DNA of 64,000 nt from contig JAXMAR010000033.1 of the NCBI GenBank assembly GCA_046350295.1, positions 29,826 to 93,825 of the forward strand. Direction: 5' to 3'. How positions within the stretch are numbered: the stretch's first letter is position 1; each line of letters opens with the position of its first letter. Source of the DNA: JAXMAR01 sp046350295 (GTDB lineage Bacteria > Planctomycetota > Planctomycetia > Gemmatales > Gemmataceae). Of the stretch, positions 1 through 8,938 are shown in pieces. The notes under the pieces are model-generated. The model made no database searches, was not told the DNA's origin, and saw only the letters and a list, made by a program, of their open reading frames with translations. The position numbers and the translations under genes are program-made.

Positions 1-3000
1 AAGAATGCCGCGATGTGTTCGGCGTTCTTCGTCGTCATCGTGAAGGGCGCCCAGCCCTTGGTCTCGGCTCCGCTCAGTCCGAGAGCGAGGATGCGGCCAC
101 CCCGCTCGAGCGCCGCCGCCACGGCGGCGCCGTCGCCGGCCAGCGCTTTGCTGCCGCCGGGGCCAACGACAAGCAGGCTGCCGGCGGTCATCTTGCCCGA
201 GGCGAAATCCCGCGGCACGAAGCCGCACGCTTCGAGATGGCGTTTGCCCGTGGGGTCGCCGGCATAAACAAGCTCGCGTGCGGCGCCGGGTTTCCAGGCC
301 GACGCGTGGGTCAGGATATTGCGGATCAGGGCGTGGGCGGCCGGGTCGTTCTCGGTGCGGCCGGTGACATCCAGCTGACAGAAGAGGACCATGCCCTTGC
401 CTTCGCGGTACTCCAGGAGCGGGCTGTATTGCAGGCTGTAGCCGCCGTCGATGATGGAGAGGAAATCGCCGCGCGCCGGGCGCTCGATCAAGACGGAGGC
501 GACGTTACCGCGGCAGCCGCAGCGCCAGACGTGGGGCACATCGATGCCGCACCACTTGACCGTGGGTCCGTGGCGCGGCCGGAGAGTGTAAGCCAGACGG
601 GGCGAGAGCAGTGTCGCCGCGCCGCGCCAGTCGCGCAGATGCTCCGCCCGTAGACCGGCGAGGAGGGGATGATCGGAAACGCGTGGGAAGACCTCGCGCA
701 GGCCGTACTCGGCGACGCGAAAACCGAAGCGGTCCTGGAGCACATCTGCCGTCTGCTCGAAAACGACAACCTTGAGGCCGTCGCGTACGCGGTCGACATT
801 GGGGCCTGGACCGGTGGGCGTCAGCGCGCCTTTGCCGATGATCAGCAGGTCGTAACCCGACAGGTCCGTGTCCGCCTTGACGGAGTCAAACGGCGTCTTG
901 AGCCCGGCCAGCAACTTTGTGGTCTCCCCCTTCGGATCGAACAACGCGATTCTCGCCTTGGGCGTCTCGGTCGCTGCACGAGGCAAGACATGGATTGTGA
1001 AGGTATCCTCCTGCTTCTCGCCGGAGCCGAAGCGAACGGTCGCGGTCAGATCGTACGCGCCCGGCGCGAGCGTGGCGGGCAACTCGAAGCGCAAGGGGAT
1101 GCGCTTCTGTTCGCCGGTCGGGACGGAGACCTTCGTGCCCCTCTTGGAGAGCTTCCACGCCCAGGCGCAGTCGCACGCAACGGTCTCGCGCGAGTTGTTG
1201 ACGATGATGAGCTGTTTCTCGACCGTCTCGCCGGGCAGATAGGTGTGGCCGCGGCTGGTGAAATCCCCGGGCGGGCCGGCGATGTACGCGAGGAGCGGGC
1301 GATTGTTGCGATACAGCGCTTCGGCGGCGGCAGTCGGCTGCCAGTCGGAAGATTCGAAGTCGGTGATCATCTGCCAGTTGCGACGCTCGGTGTAGTCGGC
1401 GCTGAAGCCGGGTTTTTGCAGGGCGTCCCAGTCGACCTTGAAATCGCGGCGACCCCCGGCGACGCCGGGTTTGAGCTTCCAGAAAAGGTGGTGTTCCCAT
1501 GGCGACGTCGCGGACACGCCCCAGGTGCGGAAGGCGCGCCAGTTGTCGGTGATGTAGCGGGCGAAGATCTCCTCGCGCTCGACGAAGTCGGCGGAGCCCA
1601 CCTGGTGCGGGTAATCCCAGCGATGCCAGAGGGCGCCCTTGCGGAACTGCCCGGCCTCCCAGCGGAGGTTGCGCGCCTCGGCGGGGCTGATGCGGAAGGC
1701 GCGGTCGCCCACGAATTGCGAATTCCACTCGGCCAGGCAGAACTCCCAGGGAACCTTGGCGCTGCCGAAGGAGCGCTCCCCCTTGTACCAGCCGCGGTAC
1801 ATCGTCCAGTCCCACGAGAAGGGGACGCCGTATTCGACGAGGAAGACCGGCTTGACCCCCTCGGTCGCCCAGTGCCCGAACCAGTCGCACATCTCCTGGA
1901 CCGGCGCGAAATTCACGTAGAAGTTGCATGTGTGCATCGAGCCGAGATCGCCGGAGGAATGGTGATAGACGACCCGGCTCGGGTCGAGCCGCTTGACGAT
2001 CGCCTCGGCTCGCAGCGCCAGCTTGGCGTTGTTCTTCGACCAGGGCTCGTCGCGCGGTTCCTTGAGACCGTCGATGCGGTCGGGGTTCATGTCGTCGGCG
2101 TAGCCGGTGGCGTTGTGGCTCATGGAATAGGCGACGACGGCGGGATGGTTCTGCGCTGCCTGGACGAAGAAGGCGGCATGGCGGACGTAGCCGTTGATGG
2201 CGTCGGCGTCGCGCGCCTTCCAGTCGTAATGGGAAAAGTGGGGCTGCGACAGGGCGACGAGCATGCCGACGTCGTCCGCGGCGCGCAGGACCTCGGTGAA
2301 GCTGACGTGCGAGCCCGGCTCGCAACCGTAATTGTGCGTGTAGACGAAGTTGATACCGAAGCTCTGGAGGCGCTTCAGCGTTTCCCGCGCCCCTTCATAC
2401 GACGCGGTCCGGGCGCCGATCTGGGCGCTGTCGAGCGGGACGGCGGAGAGGTAGAGCCGCGTGCCGTTGAGATAGAAATCCTTGCCGTCGATCCAGAACT
2501 CGCGGAAGCCGAAACGGACGGGATAAAGGGCGTCGAGAACCTTGTCCTTCGCGACGAGCGTCACCTGCGCCTCGAGCTGGTTGCCCGGCGTATGGATGTC
2601 CCAGAGTTTTTCGGGGCGCCATTTCTCGGCGCCGCTAAAGCGGCCCTTGTCGAGGTCGGCGCCCGTGAAGGTCTTGCTGGTGAAGGAGTGTACGGTACGG
2701 TCGCCGGCGCGGATCTGGAAGCGCAGCGCGTATGGTTCATCCTTCGCGAGGTCCGCGAGCGCCGCCTCGAAGCGGACCTCTCCACGGCGTACCGACGTAT
2801 CGAACGTGATAGTGCTGAGGCGTGGGTTCGCCGGCTCGCTCGTGAGGAAGACGTCGCCGCACAGGCCGCGCCGGTCCACGTTCCCCTTCACCTCGCGCGC
2901 GGTGTTGGTGTCGGTGTAGGAGAGGAGGACGCCCTTGAGCGGCAGCGCGGTGACGTGGAGGCTGAGGACGTGTTTTCCGCCCGGCTTGCACACGTCGCTG

Positions 3001-3506
3001 AGATCGACGGCGCCGGCGGGGAAGCGCACCTCGCCGGCCTTCTTGCCGTCCACGAACACGACCGCGAGGGAGTTGACGTATTCGAGCGACAGGGAGATGC
3101 GGCGGCCGGTCCAATCTTTGGGGACAGTGAACTCGCGCTGATACCACGCGGCGCGCAGGCCGCGAACGTCGGCGCCTTTCCAGGCCGGATGGGCGAACAG
3201 CGTCTGCGTGTCCTCCTGGATGTAGCTCGAAGCGCCGGGCCAGAAGCCGGGAGCTTTGAAGAACCCCCAGCGATCCGTGGGCACGGCGCCGACGGCTTCC
3301 GACGCCGGTTGCCAGCGCCACAGGCCGTTGAGGCATACGCGCTCCCGCGTCGGCGTTGTGTCGCGCTGCGCCTTGCCGAGGTCCCAGACGGCCTTGACGC
3401 CGGGGGGAAGCGGAGCGTCAGGCAGCGGAGCGTCGGCCGCGGCGGCCGTTGTTACCGCGAGACACAGCGCCCATCCCGACACGAGGAGGCGACGTTTGGC
3501 TGTCAT
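1..3506 (-). CDS. Glycoside hydrolase family 2-like secreted protein (3' end outside window)
   Basis: Starts at the ATG at 3506 and stays open to the window edge, so at least 1168 residues are coded and the C-terminus is missing. Residues 1-24 are a signal peptide ending in an Ala-rich stretch (TTAAAADAP). After it come a jelly-roll sugar-binding region (NGLWRWQP, then GRRISLSLEYVNS), an immunoglobulin-like middle domain, and a TIM-barrel region (INFVYTHNYGCEPG, HPAVVAYSMSHNATGY, VFLVEYGVPFSWDW). This order fits GH2 beta-galactosidase/mannosidase-type enzymes acting on exported polysaccharide. E558 in VEYG is at the expected nucleophile position. The acid/base position, normally NE, reads N465-A466. 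The C-terminal 400 residues have no GH2 counterpart I recognise and look like a Big/ThuA-type extension. Family placement is firm at fold level; substrate is unknown, and enzymatic activity is doubtful. Confidence 0.8.
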   Translation of the reverse strand, partial: MTAKRRLLVSGWALCLAVTTAAAADAPLPDAPLPPGVKAVWDLGKAQRDTTPTRERVCLNGLWRWQPASEAVGAVPTDRWGFFKAPGFWPGASSYIQEDTQTLFAHPAWKGADVRGLRAAWYQREFTVPKDWTGRRISLSLEYVNSLAVVFVDGKKAGEVRFPAGAVDLSDVCKPGGKHVLSLHVTALPLKGVLLSYTDTNTAREVKGNVDRRGLCGDVFLTSEPANPRLSTITFDTSVRRGEVRFEAALADLAKDEPYALRFQIRAGDRTVHSFTSKTFTGADLDKGRFSGAEKWRPEKLWDIHTPGNQLEAQVTLVAKDKVLDALYPVRFGFREFWIDGKDFYLNGTRLYLSAVPLDSAQIGARTASYEGARETLKRLQSFGINFVYTHNYGCEPGSHVSFTEVLRAADDVGMLVALSQPHFSHYDWKARDADAINGYVRHAAFFVQAAQNHPAVVAYSMSHNATGYADDMNPDRIDGLKEPRDEPWSKNNAKLALRAEAIVKRLDPSRVVYHHSSGDLGSMHTCNFYVNFAPVQEMCDWFGHWATEGVKPVFLVEYGVPFSWDWTMYRGWYKGERSFGSAKVPWEFCLAEWNSQFVGDRAFRISPAEARNLRWEAGQFRKGALWHRWDYPHQVGSADFVEREEIFARYITDNWRAFRTWGVSATSPWEHHLFWKLKPGVAGGRRDFKVDWDALQKPGFSADYTERRNWQMITDFESSDWQPTAAAEALYRNNRPLLAYIAGPPGDFTSRGHTYLPGETVEKQLIIVNNSRETVACDCAWAWKLSKRGTKVSVPTGEQKRIPLRFELPATLAPGAYDLTATVRFGSGEKQEDTFTIHVLPRAATETPKARIALFDPKGETTKLLAGLKTPFDSVKADTDLSGYDLLIIGKGALTPTGPGPNVDRVRDGLKVVVFEQTADVLQDRFGFRVAEYGLREVFPRVSDHPLLAGLRAEHLRDWRGAATLLSPRLAYTLRPRHGPTVKWCGIDVPHVWRCGCRGNVASVLIERPARGDFLSIIDGGYSLQYSPLLEYREGKGMVLFCQLDVTGRTENDPAAHALIRNILTHASAWKPGAARELVYAGDPTGKRHLEACGFVPRDFASGKMTAGSLLVVGPGGSKALAGDGAAVAAALERGGRILALGLSGAETKGWAPFTMTTKNAEHIAAF

Positions 3507-3600
3507 GGCGCCCTCTGGAACGTGAGCCGCGGCGCGCCAACTGGCGCCGCGCATGCCAGGGTAACGGCGCGGCCGCCGCTCCACAACCGGAAAGCCTTCG

Positions 3601-4773
3601 TCACTTGGGAGTGATCTTGCACATGGGCAGCGCCGCGCGCAGCCTGGCCCGTCCCGCCGGGGTCGTGCGCGTCTTGAGCAGGGAGAGCGACTTCAAGTGC
3701 GTGAGCCCGGCCAGGGACTCCAGGCCCGTGTCCGTGATCGGGACGCTCCGCAAATCCAGTCGCTCCAGGTTCGCAAGCCCCGCGAGGTCTTTCAGACCCG
3801 CGTCCGTGATCGTCGTGCCGCTGAGGTCCAGGTCCCGAAGGGACTTCACCTTGCCGATCTCGCGCAGCCCGGCGTCCGAGATCGGACAAAGGGCAAGCTC
3901 CACGCGCATCAGATAAGGGAGGCCGGCGAGAGCGCCCATTCCGGCGCCGGTGACTTTCGAGCCGCGCAGGTTGAGCTCGCGCAGCAGCCCGGCAGCCGCC
4001 AGATGCTTGAATCCCGCATCGGAGACCGCGGTATAGCTCAGGTCGACGGTCCGCCAGTCCTTGGCCTCGAGCGCCATGACGCCGGCGTCGGTCACGTTCC
4101 AGCCGGCGATGCGCAGCTCGGTGGTCAGCCGCGTGAGCGCCACGAAATGCTTGAGGCCGAGGTCGGTCCTGGCGCGATCGGGTATAGACAGGATGAGCGG
4201 TTGCATGCCCAGCAGCTGCTCGAGGCCGGCGTCGGTCACCGCGCTGCGGCGCACGTCCAGGTAACGGAGCGTCTTGAGGCGCCGCAGCTCCGGCAACCCC
4301 TTGTCCGAGACCGGATTGTCGCCGAGGTTCAGGTGGACGAGCGCCGGCAGATGGGCGATCTCCTTGAGCCCGGCGTCGTTGATACGGGCGTTATCCAGGT
4401 AGAGGTTCTCGAGTCGCTTCAGGTGGGCCAAGCGCTTGAAGCCGATCCCGGTCACCGGCGTGCCGATGAGGTGTAGCGTCTCGAGGCCCTCGATGCCGGC
4501 GAGGTCCTCGAGCCGTTCGTCGGTGACATTGGTGTACGAGAGGTAGACCGCCTTCAGCCCCTTGAGCCTGGCCAGGTCCCGGAGCAATTCGGCCGGCGCT
4601 TCCTTGGACAGCGACGCCGCGGTTACCGGCCGGCCTGGAGCTTTGTCGTCGCGCTCGACCCGTCCTCCCCCCGCGAGGATGCGCGCGACGATACGCTCGG
4701 CCTCCTCAGCGCCGGCCTGGAACGGAACAGCGCAGGCGAAGAATGTGACGGCCAGGAGGATGATCAGGCGCAT
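3601..4773 (-). CDS. Secreted leucine-rich-repeat protein
   Basis: 390 residues from ATG 4773. The frame is open further upstream to 5511, but that extension crosses the Imm10-like gene on the other strand and lacks coding character; the chosen Met is followed at once by a signal peptide (MRLIILLAVTFFACAVPFQA). After a short segment (EEAERIVARILAGGGRVERD) typical of planctomycete LRR proteins, there are about 11 repeats of roughly 24 residues of the pattern LxxLxxLxxLxLxxTxITDAGL, for example LRDLDLSGTTITDAGL and LERLDLRSVPITDTGL. These are cysteine-free RI-like LRRs, probably a protein-binding scaffold outside the cytoplasmic membrane. The ligand cannot be inferred. It is transcribed toward the GH2-like gene and ends 95 bases before that gene starts, so co-transcription is possible. 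Confidence 0.85.
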   Translation of the reverse strand: MRLIILLAVTFFACAVPFQAGAEEAERIVARILAGGGRVERDDKAPGRPVTAASLSKEAPAELLRDLARLKGLKAVYLSYTNVTDERLEDLAGIEGLETLHLIGTPVTGIGFKRLAHLKRLENLYLDNARINDAGLKEIAHLPALVHLNLGDNPVSDKGLPELRRLKTLRYLDVRRSAVTDAGLEQLLGMQPLILSIPDRARTDLGLKHFVALTRLTTELRIAGWNVTDAGVMALEAKDWRTVDLSYTAVSDAGFKHLAAAGLLRELNLRGSKVTGAGMGALAGLPYLMRVELALCPISDAGLREIGKVKSLRDLDLSGTTITDAGLKDLAGLANLERLDLRSVPITDTGLESLAGLTHLKSLSLLKTRTTPAGRARLRAALPMCKITPK

Positions 4774-4906
4774 CGCGGACTCCGGTGTCGTTTGATCTCC
4801 CCATTGTCTCAGCCGCATGGCGCCCCCGCCAGGGCGGCCCGCATCATCATCGCCCCGGCCGACGAGCCTCATCCCAGCCGTCGGTTTGGCTATTCTCCCG
4901 CCACGC

Positions 4907-4923
4907 CAACACGCTCCGCCTAG
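4907..4923. repeat. Direct repeat copy 1 flanking the Imm10-like gene
   Basis: The 17-base word CAACACGCTCCGCCTAG occurs here and again at 5550-5566, on either side of the Imm10-like gene. Sequence around it is also similar (C-rich tract, then CCACGC or CGCCC before the word). A shortened form (GCACTCCGCCTAG) occurs at 13023-13035 beside the SUKH-like gene. Confidence 0.6.
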
Positions 4924-5028
4924 ACTAGAGCGACGAAAAAGAATCTGTTCTTGCGGTGTCCTTGATCCCGTTAAAGTAAAATCGAGGCGGTTTCTGTCGA
5001 AGCAATGCCCGGTGGCAAAGGCAAAACG

Positions 5029-5412
5029 ATGGCCATCGTCTTTCATGCACATTGCGTTGCCATCGAAGACATGGACGATTTCTGGCTCGTCGGCTTCGCT
5101 GACGACAAATTCAACACGCGCGACTACCTGATGCTTCAACGGGCCTTTGAACACGACGAGCAGGACGTATCTCTCGGCATGAACACCTACCACGTCGAAC
5201 GCAATGGCCAAGGCTGGTCGGGATACGGCGGAATCATGGCCTTCGAGTTGAGACGAGATCGCGCAAAGATCGTCTTCACCAAAGAAGGCGCCGCCACGAT
5301 GGGGAATGTGACCGAAATGGAAATCACGTTTCGAGTCGACGGCGACGAGTACTCCAAGCTGAAGGATCGCCTCGGCAAGATATTCGCGGGCGCCGGCTGC
5401 CTGGTCGAATAG
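5029..5412 (+). CDS. Imm10-like immunity protein
   Basis: 127 residues from ATG 5029 (MAIVFHAHC); an alternative in-frame ATG lies at 5005, and neither has a convincing ribosome-binding site. The sequence carries the hallmarks I associate with the Imm10 immunity family: an early DDFWLVGFAD, then YLMLQRAFEHDEQD, GMNTYHVE and a GxSGYGGI-like motif (GWSGYGGIMAFEL). Members usually neutralise a polymorphic toxin encoded next door, acting in the cytoplasm. Here no toxin gene is adjacent, so it is an orphan immunity gene, perhaps protecting against toxins of neighbouring cells. Its coding sequence looks visibly less GC-rich than its neighbours and is bracketed by 17-base direct repeats, both consistent with acquisition by transfer. 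Family assignment is from motif memory, not a search. Confidence 0.65.
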   Translation: MAIVFHAHCVAIEDMDDFWLVGFADDKFNTRDYLMLQRAFEHDEQDVSLGMNTYHVERNGQGWSGYGGIMAFELRRDRAKIVFTKEGAATMGNVTEMEITFRVDGDEYSKLKDRLGKIFAGAGCLVE

Positions 5413-5549
5413 GCGCCGAAAAAACTGCCAACCGCATAACTTCGCCTCCCAAAAGACGCTGCGGACGACGGTGGCGCCATTTTCTCCAGGGTTCCAGGCC
5501 GCACCTCGCACGCCCCATCCCCCGCCTCTTACCCACCTCCGCTCCGCCC

Positions 5550-5566
5550 CAACACGCTCCGCCTAG
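5550..5566. repeat. Direct repeat copy 2 flanking the Imm10-like gene
   Basis: Identical 17-base word to 4907-4923, same orientation, 138 bases after the Imm10-like stop codon and 73 bases before moeA. Confidence 0.6.
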
Positions 5567-5639
5567 TCCCGTTCGCCGCTTCCCTGGTAAAATCACCAGA
5601 CCGGATGTCGCACGATTTCGAAGCCATCGAAGAATCGAC

Positions 5640-6866
5640 ATGGTCCCTGTCCGTGAAGCGCAGACGATCATCCTGGAACGGGTCCAGCCCCTGCCGCCAC
5701 GCCCCTTCCGGCTCGGCGCCACCGCCCTCGGTTTGACCTGCGCCGAGGACGTTCCCAGCGATCGCGACAGCCCCCCATTCGACAAGGCCCTGATGGATGG
5801 CTACGCCGTCCGCGCCGCCGACTTGCAGTCGGGCCGCGCGGAGCTGCGCGTCATCGAGGAGGTGACCGCGGGACAGCTGCCCCGCCACGCCGTCGACCCC
5901 GGCTCGGCCACGCGCATCATGACCGGCGCCCCCATCCCCGCCGGCGCCGACACCGTCGTCATCGTGGAGAAAACCCGCCTCGCCGACGATGGTCGCGTCG
6001 TGCTCGAGGACCATCCTTCTCCCGGCCAGAACATCCTGCCGCGCGGCGCCGAGATGCGGCTGGGCGAAAAAGTGATTCGTGCCGGGACAGTTATGCGGCC
6101 CCAGGAAATCGGGGTCCTCGCCGCCATCGGCAAAGCGGAACTGCAATGCCATCCCCGGCCGCTCGTCACCATCCTGAGCACCGGCAACGAGATCGTCGAG
6201 GTCGACCGCACGCCGGGGCCGGGGCAGATCCGCAACGGCAACGGCCTGATGCTCCTCGCCCAGGTCCAGCGCGGCGGCGGCGTGCCGCGCAGCATGTTGA
6301 TCGTGCCCGACGAGAAAGAGCGGCTGCGCCTCGCCGTCCAGCAAGGACTGGAAGCCGGGGATGTGGTTGTCCTCTCGGGCGGCGTTTCCGCCGGCAAGCT
6401 GGACCTCGTGCCCGGCGTCCTGGCGGATGCCGGCGTGAAGACGCACATCCAGAAGGTCTTCATGAAGCCCGGCAAGCCGATGCACTTCGGCACGTTCGAG
6501 CGCAAGGACGGCTCCTTCTGCTATGCCTTCGGCCTTCCCGGCAACCCGGTCAGCTCGCTGGTTTGCTTCGAGCTTTTCGTTCGCCCGGCGCTACGGAAAA
6601 TGCGCGGGTTGATCCCCGGCCCCTGCATCGTCTCCGCCCGCCTCGGCGCCGACTTCGCCTACAGGAGCGATCGCCCCACCTACTACCCGGCCCGCCTCGA
6701 GTTGAGCGCGGACGGCTGGAACGTGACTCCGGTCCCCTGGAGCGGCTCCGCGGACTTGAAGAGCGTCCTCGCCGCCAACGCGTTCCTCGTGCTGCCCGAA
6801 GGGGACAAGACCCACCGCGCCGGCGAACGCTACCCCGTGCTGCGGGTGGAGGACGACTGGATTTGA
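5640..6866 (+). CDS. moeA: Molybdopterin molybdenumtransferase MoeA
   Basis: 408 residues, normal length for MoeA. The enzyme inserts molybdate into adenylylated molybdopterin, the last step of molybdenum cofactor synthesis, in the cytoplasm. Visible family motifs in order: FDKALMDGYAVRAAD near residue 50 (the MDGYA signature), GAPIPAGADTVV near 100, the MoCF-binding region with ILSTGNEIVEV, then LSGGVSAGKLDLVPGVL and GLPGNPVSSLVCFELFVRPAL, and a C-terminal beta-barrel domain (domain IV). No moaA, mog or other cofactor genes are nearby, so it stands alone, as often in this group. lnt follows after a 65-base gap on the same strand. Start chosen at ATG 5640; no strong Shine-Dalgarno precedes it. 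Confidence 0.93.
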   Translation: MVPVREAQTIILERVQPLPPRPFRLGATALGLTCAEDVPSDRDSPPFDKALMDGYAVRAADLQSGRAELRVIEEVTAGQLPRHAVDPGSATRIMTGAPIPAGADTVVIVEKTRLADDGRVVLEDHPSPGQNILPRGAEMRLGEKVIRAGTVMRPQEIGVLAAIGKAELQCHPRPLVTILSTGNEIVEVDRTPGPGQIRNGNGLMLLAQVQRGGGVPRSMLIVPDEKERLRLAVQQGLEAGDVVVLSGGVSAGKLDLVPGVLADAGVKTHIQKVFMKPGKPMHFGTFERKDGSFCYAFGLPGNPVSSLVCFELFVRPALRKMRGLIPGPCIVSARLGADFAYRSDRPTYYPARLELSADGWNVTPVPWSGSADLKSVLAANAFLVLPEGDKTHRAGERYPVLRVEDDWI

Positions 6867-6931
6867 CACCTGGCGAGCGTCGAGGCGTTAGCCCGACGTG
6901 TAAGCCCACATGGCCCAAGGAAGGGACGACG

Positions 6932-8911
6932 ATGGCCTCAGCAACCGCCAACCACAACCGGCTCGGCATGCGGATCAGAACCCAAGAAATCGTGACGGCG
7001 CCCGAGCCAAAGCCATCGACCCCACTGGGCCGCTGGCTGCCGCGCCTCGCCGTGCCGCTCGGCTCCAGCCTCCTCCTCTGGGCCTGCTTCTTTCCCCTTT
7101 CCTTCGGCTTCCTCGCCTGGGTCGCCCTCGTGCCGCTGCTCAGCCTCGTCCGCCATCAGATGAGCGGCAAGCGCGTCTTCTGGCTCTCCTACCTCGGCGG
7201 CTTCGCCTTCTTCCTCCCCAGCCTCTACTGGATGGGCGTCGCCGATCCGCGCATGATCCTCGCCTGGATCCTGCTGGCCGTCTATTGCGCACTCTATTTC
7301 CCCGTCGCCATGGTCCTCATCCGCGCCATCGACCGGACCGGCCGGGCGCCTCTCTGGCTCTCCGTTCCCCTCGTCTGGGTCGGCCTCGAGTTCATCCGCT
7401 CCATCATGCTCTCCGGCTTCGCCTGGTATTACCTGGGGCATAGCCAGCACGAGTTCACCCGCCTCATCCAGATGGCCGATCTCGGCGGGGCCTACCTTGT
7501 CAGCTTCCTGGTCGCGGCGGTCAACGGCTGGATCGTCGAGTGCCTCTATCGCTGGCCCGAGTTCCGCCGCGTCTTCAAGCAGCGCGAGCCGGACGCCCCC
7601 GCCGGTTGGGGCCTGATCGCCGGCGGCCTGCTCCTCGTCGCGGCCTTCGGCGCCGCCATCTGGTACGGTGGCGAGCGCCTGGGCGAGTCGAGCTTCCGCC
7701 CCGGCCCGCGCATCGCCCTCCTCCAGGGCAACATCGACCAGCGCCTGCGCAACATGGCGATGGGCGGCGACGATGCTGCACGCATGGAGGCCGGCCTGAT
7801 CATCGGCAAACACTACGAACGCCTCTACCCGCTCGCCTACGACTACGAGGAGAAGCGGCCGCACTTCATGCCCGACCTCGTCATCTGGCCGGAAACCAGC
7901 TTTCCGGCCTTCTGGTGCGAGGATGACCTGTCCATCGACGCCGCCAAGATCCCGGAGGAGTACAAGGCCTGCGCCACCAGCATGCGCGACGTGCTCAAGG
8001 CCCTCACCGGCAAGCCCCACGCGACCGTCCGCACCTCCCCCATCACCGGCAAGAAGGAATTTCACGACTACTTCACCTGCCCCACCAACCACCTCCTCGG
8101 CATGAACGGCGCTCTCCTCGACGCCGACGGCAAGGAGACGCAGTACAGTCTCGCCGTCCTCATCGACAAGCAGGGCAGGAAGCTGGGCCGCTATGAAAAG
8201 ATCCACCGCGTCCCCTTCGGCGAGTTCGTCCCCTTCCAGGAGACCTTCCCCTTCCTCGGCGCCCTCTCCCCCTATGGCGCTGGCTGGCAAGGCATCGCCG
8301 CCGGAACCAAGTTCACCCGCCTCGAATTGCCCGCCGCCGCGCCCCCCGGCGTCAAGCCCCCCACCTGGCGCATGGGTGTCCTCATCTGCTATGAAGACAC
8401 CGATCCCGTCCTGGCCCGCCAGTACGGCCGCGACCACGACGACGGCCCCCCCGTCGATTTCCTCATCAACATCTCCAACGACGGCTGGTTCGACGGCACG
8501 GCCGAGCACGAGGAGCACCTCGCCATCAGCCGCTTCCGCGCCATCGAGGCGCGGCGCGCCGTGGTCCGCAGCGTCAACATGGGCGTCTCCGCCGTCATCG
8601 ACAGCAACGGCCGCGTCTTGAAGCCCCTCCTCGACAACGTGCGCATGACCGACCGCGCCGGCCGCGAGATCACCGGCAAGCGCTGGTATGTGCCGACCGA
8701 CAACCGGCTCGCGGAATTGCCCACGGGCGAATGGTCCGCCTTCAAGCAGGTGCACGGCGTCATCCACGCCACCGTGCCGATCGACGACCGCACCAGCCTT
8801 TACAGCCTGTGGGGCGACTGGCTGCCGGCCCTGTGCTGGATCGCGATCGCGGGGTTCATCCTCGCCGCGGTCGTGCAGGCCTTGAGCCGCCGGAAGATGG
8901 TTCGGGTCTGA
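6932..8911 (+). CDS. lnt: Apolipoprotein N-acyltransferase
   Basis: 659 residues from ATG 6932, preceded by an AAGG-type site. The frame stays open far upstream, but that stretch overlaps moeA. Lnt adds the third acyl chain to the N-terminal cysteine of lipoproteins at the outer face of the cytoplasmic membrane. The N-terminal 250 residues hold about seven hydrophobic segments. They are followed by a carbon-nitrogen-hydrolase domain whose triad is visible as E321 (WPETSFPAFW), K423 (YEKIHRVPFGEFVPF) and C486 (GVLICYEDT); NISNDGWFDG follows near residue 512, and a last membrane segment closes the protein. It is longer than the roughly 510-residue Escherichia coli enzyme, largely because of insertions in the hydrolase domain (for example around TSPITGKKEFHDYF). 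Confident assignment. Confidence 0.93.
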   Translation: MASATANHNRLGMRIRTQEIVTAPEPKPSTPLGRWLPRLAVPLGSSLLLWACFFPLSFGFLAWVALVPLLSLVRHQMSGKRVFWLSYLGGFAFFLPSLYWMGVADPRMILAWILLAVYCALYFPVAMVLIRAIDRTGRAPLWLSVPLVWVGLEFIRSIMLSGFAWYYLGHSQHEFTRLIQMADLGGAYLVSFLVAAVNGWIVECLYRWPEFRRVFKQREPDAPAGWGLIAGGLLLVAAFGAAIWYGGERLGESSFRPGPRIALLQGNIDQRLRNMAMGGDDAARMEAGLIIGKHYERLYPLAYDYEEKRPHFMPDLVIWPETSFPAFWCEDDLSIDAAKIPEEYKACATSMRDVLKALTGKPHATVRTSPITGKKEFHDYFTCPTNHLLGMNGALLDADGKETQYSLAVLIDKQGRKLGRYEKIHRVPFGEFVPFQETFPFLGALSPYGAGWQGIAAGTKFTRLELPAAAPPGVKPPTWRMGVLICYEDTDPVLARQYGRDHDDGPPVDFLINISNDGWFDGTAEHEEHLAISRFRAIEARRAVVRSVNMGVSAVIDSNGRVLKPLLDNVRMTDRAGREITGKRWYVPTDNRLAELPTGEWSAFKQVHGVIHATVPIDDRTSLYSLWGDWLPALCWIAIAGFILAAVVQALSRRKMVRV

Positions 8912-8938
8912 GCCGCGACCGGACACAGGAATGCGATT

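Noticed and set aside
669..3614. Long plus-strand open frame opposite the GH2-like gene
   Set aside because: It is the antisense of a gene with clear GH2 motifs; its product is a Gly/Arg/Ala/Val-rich shadow typical of high-GC DNA.
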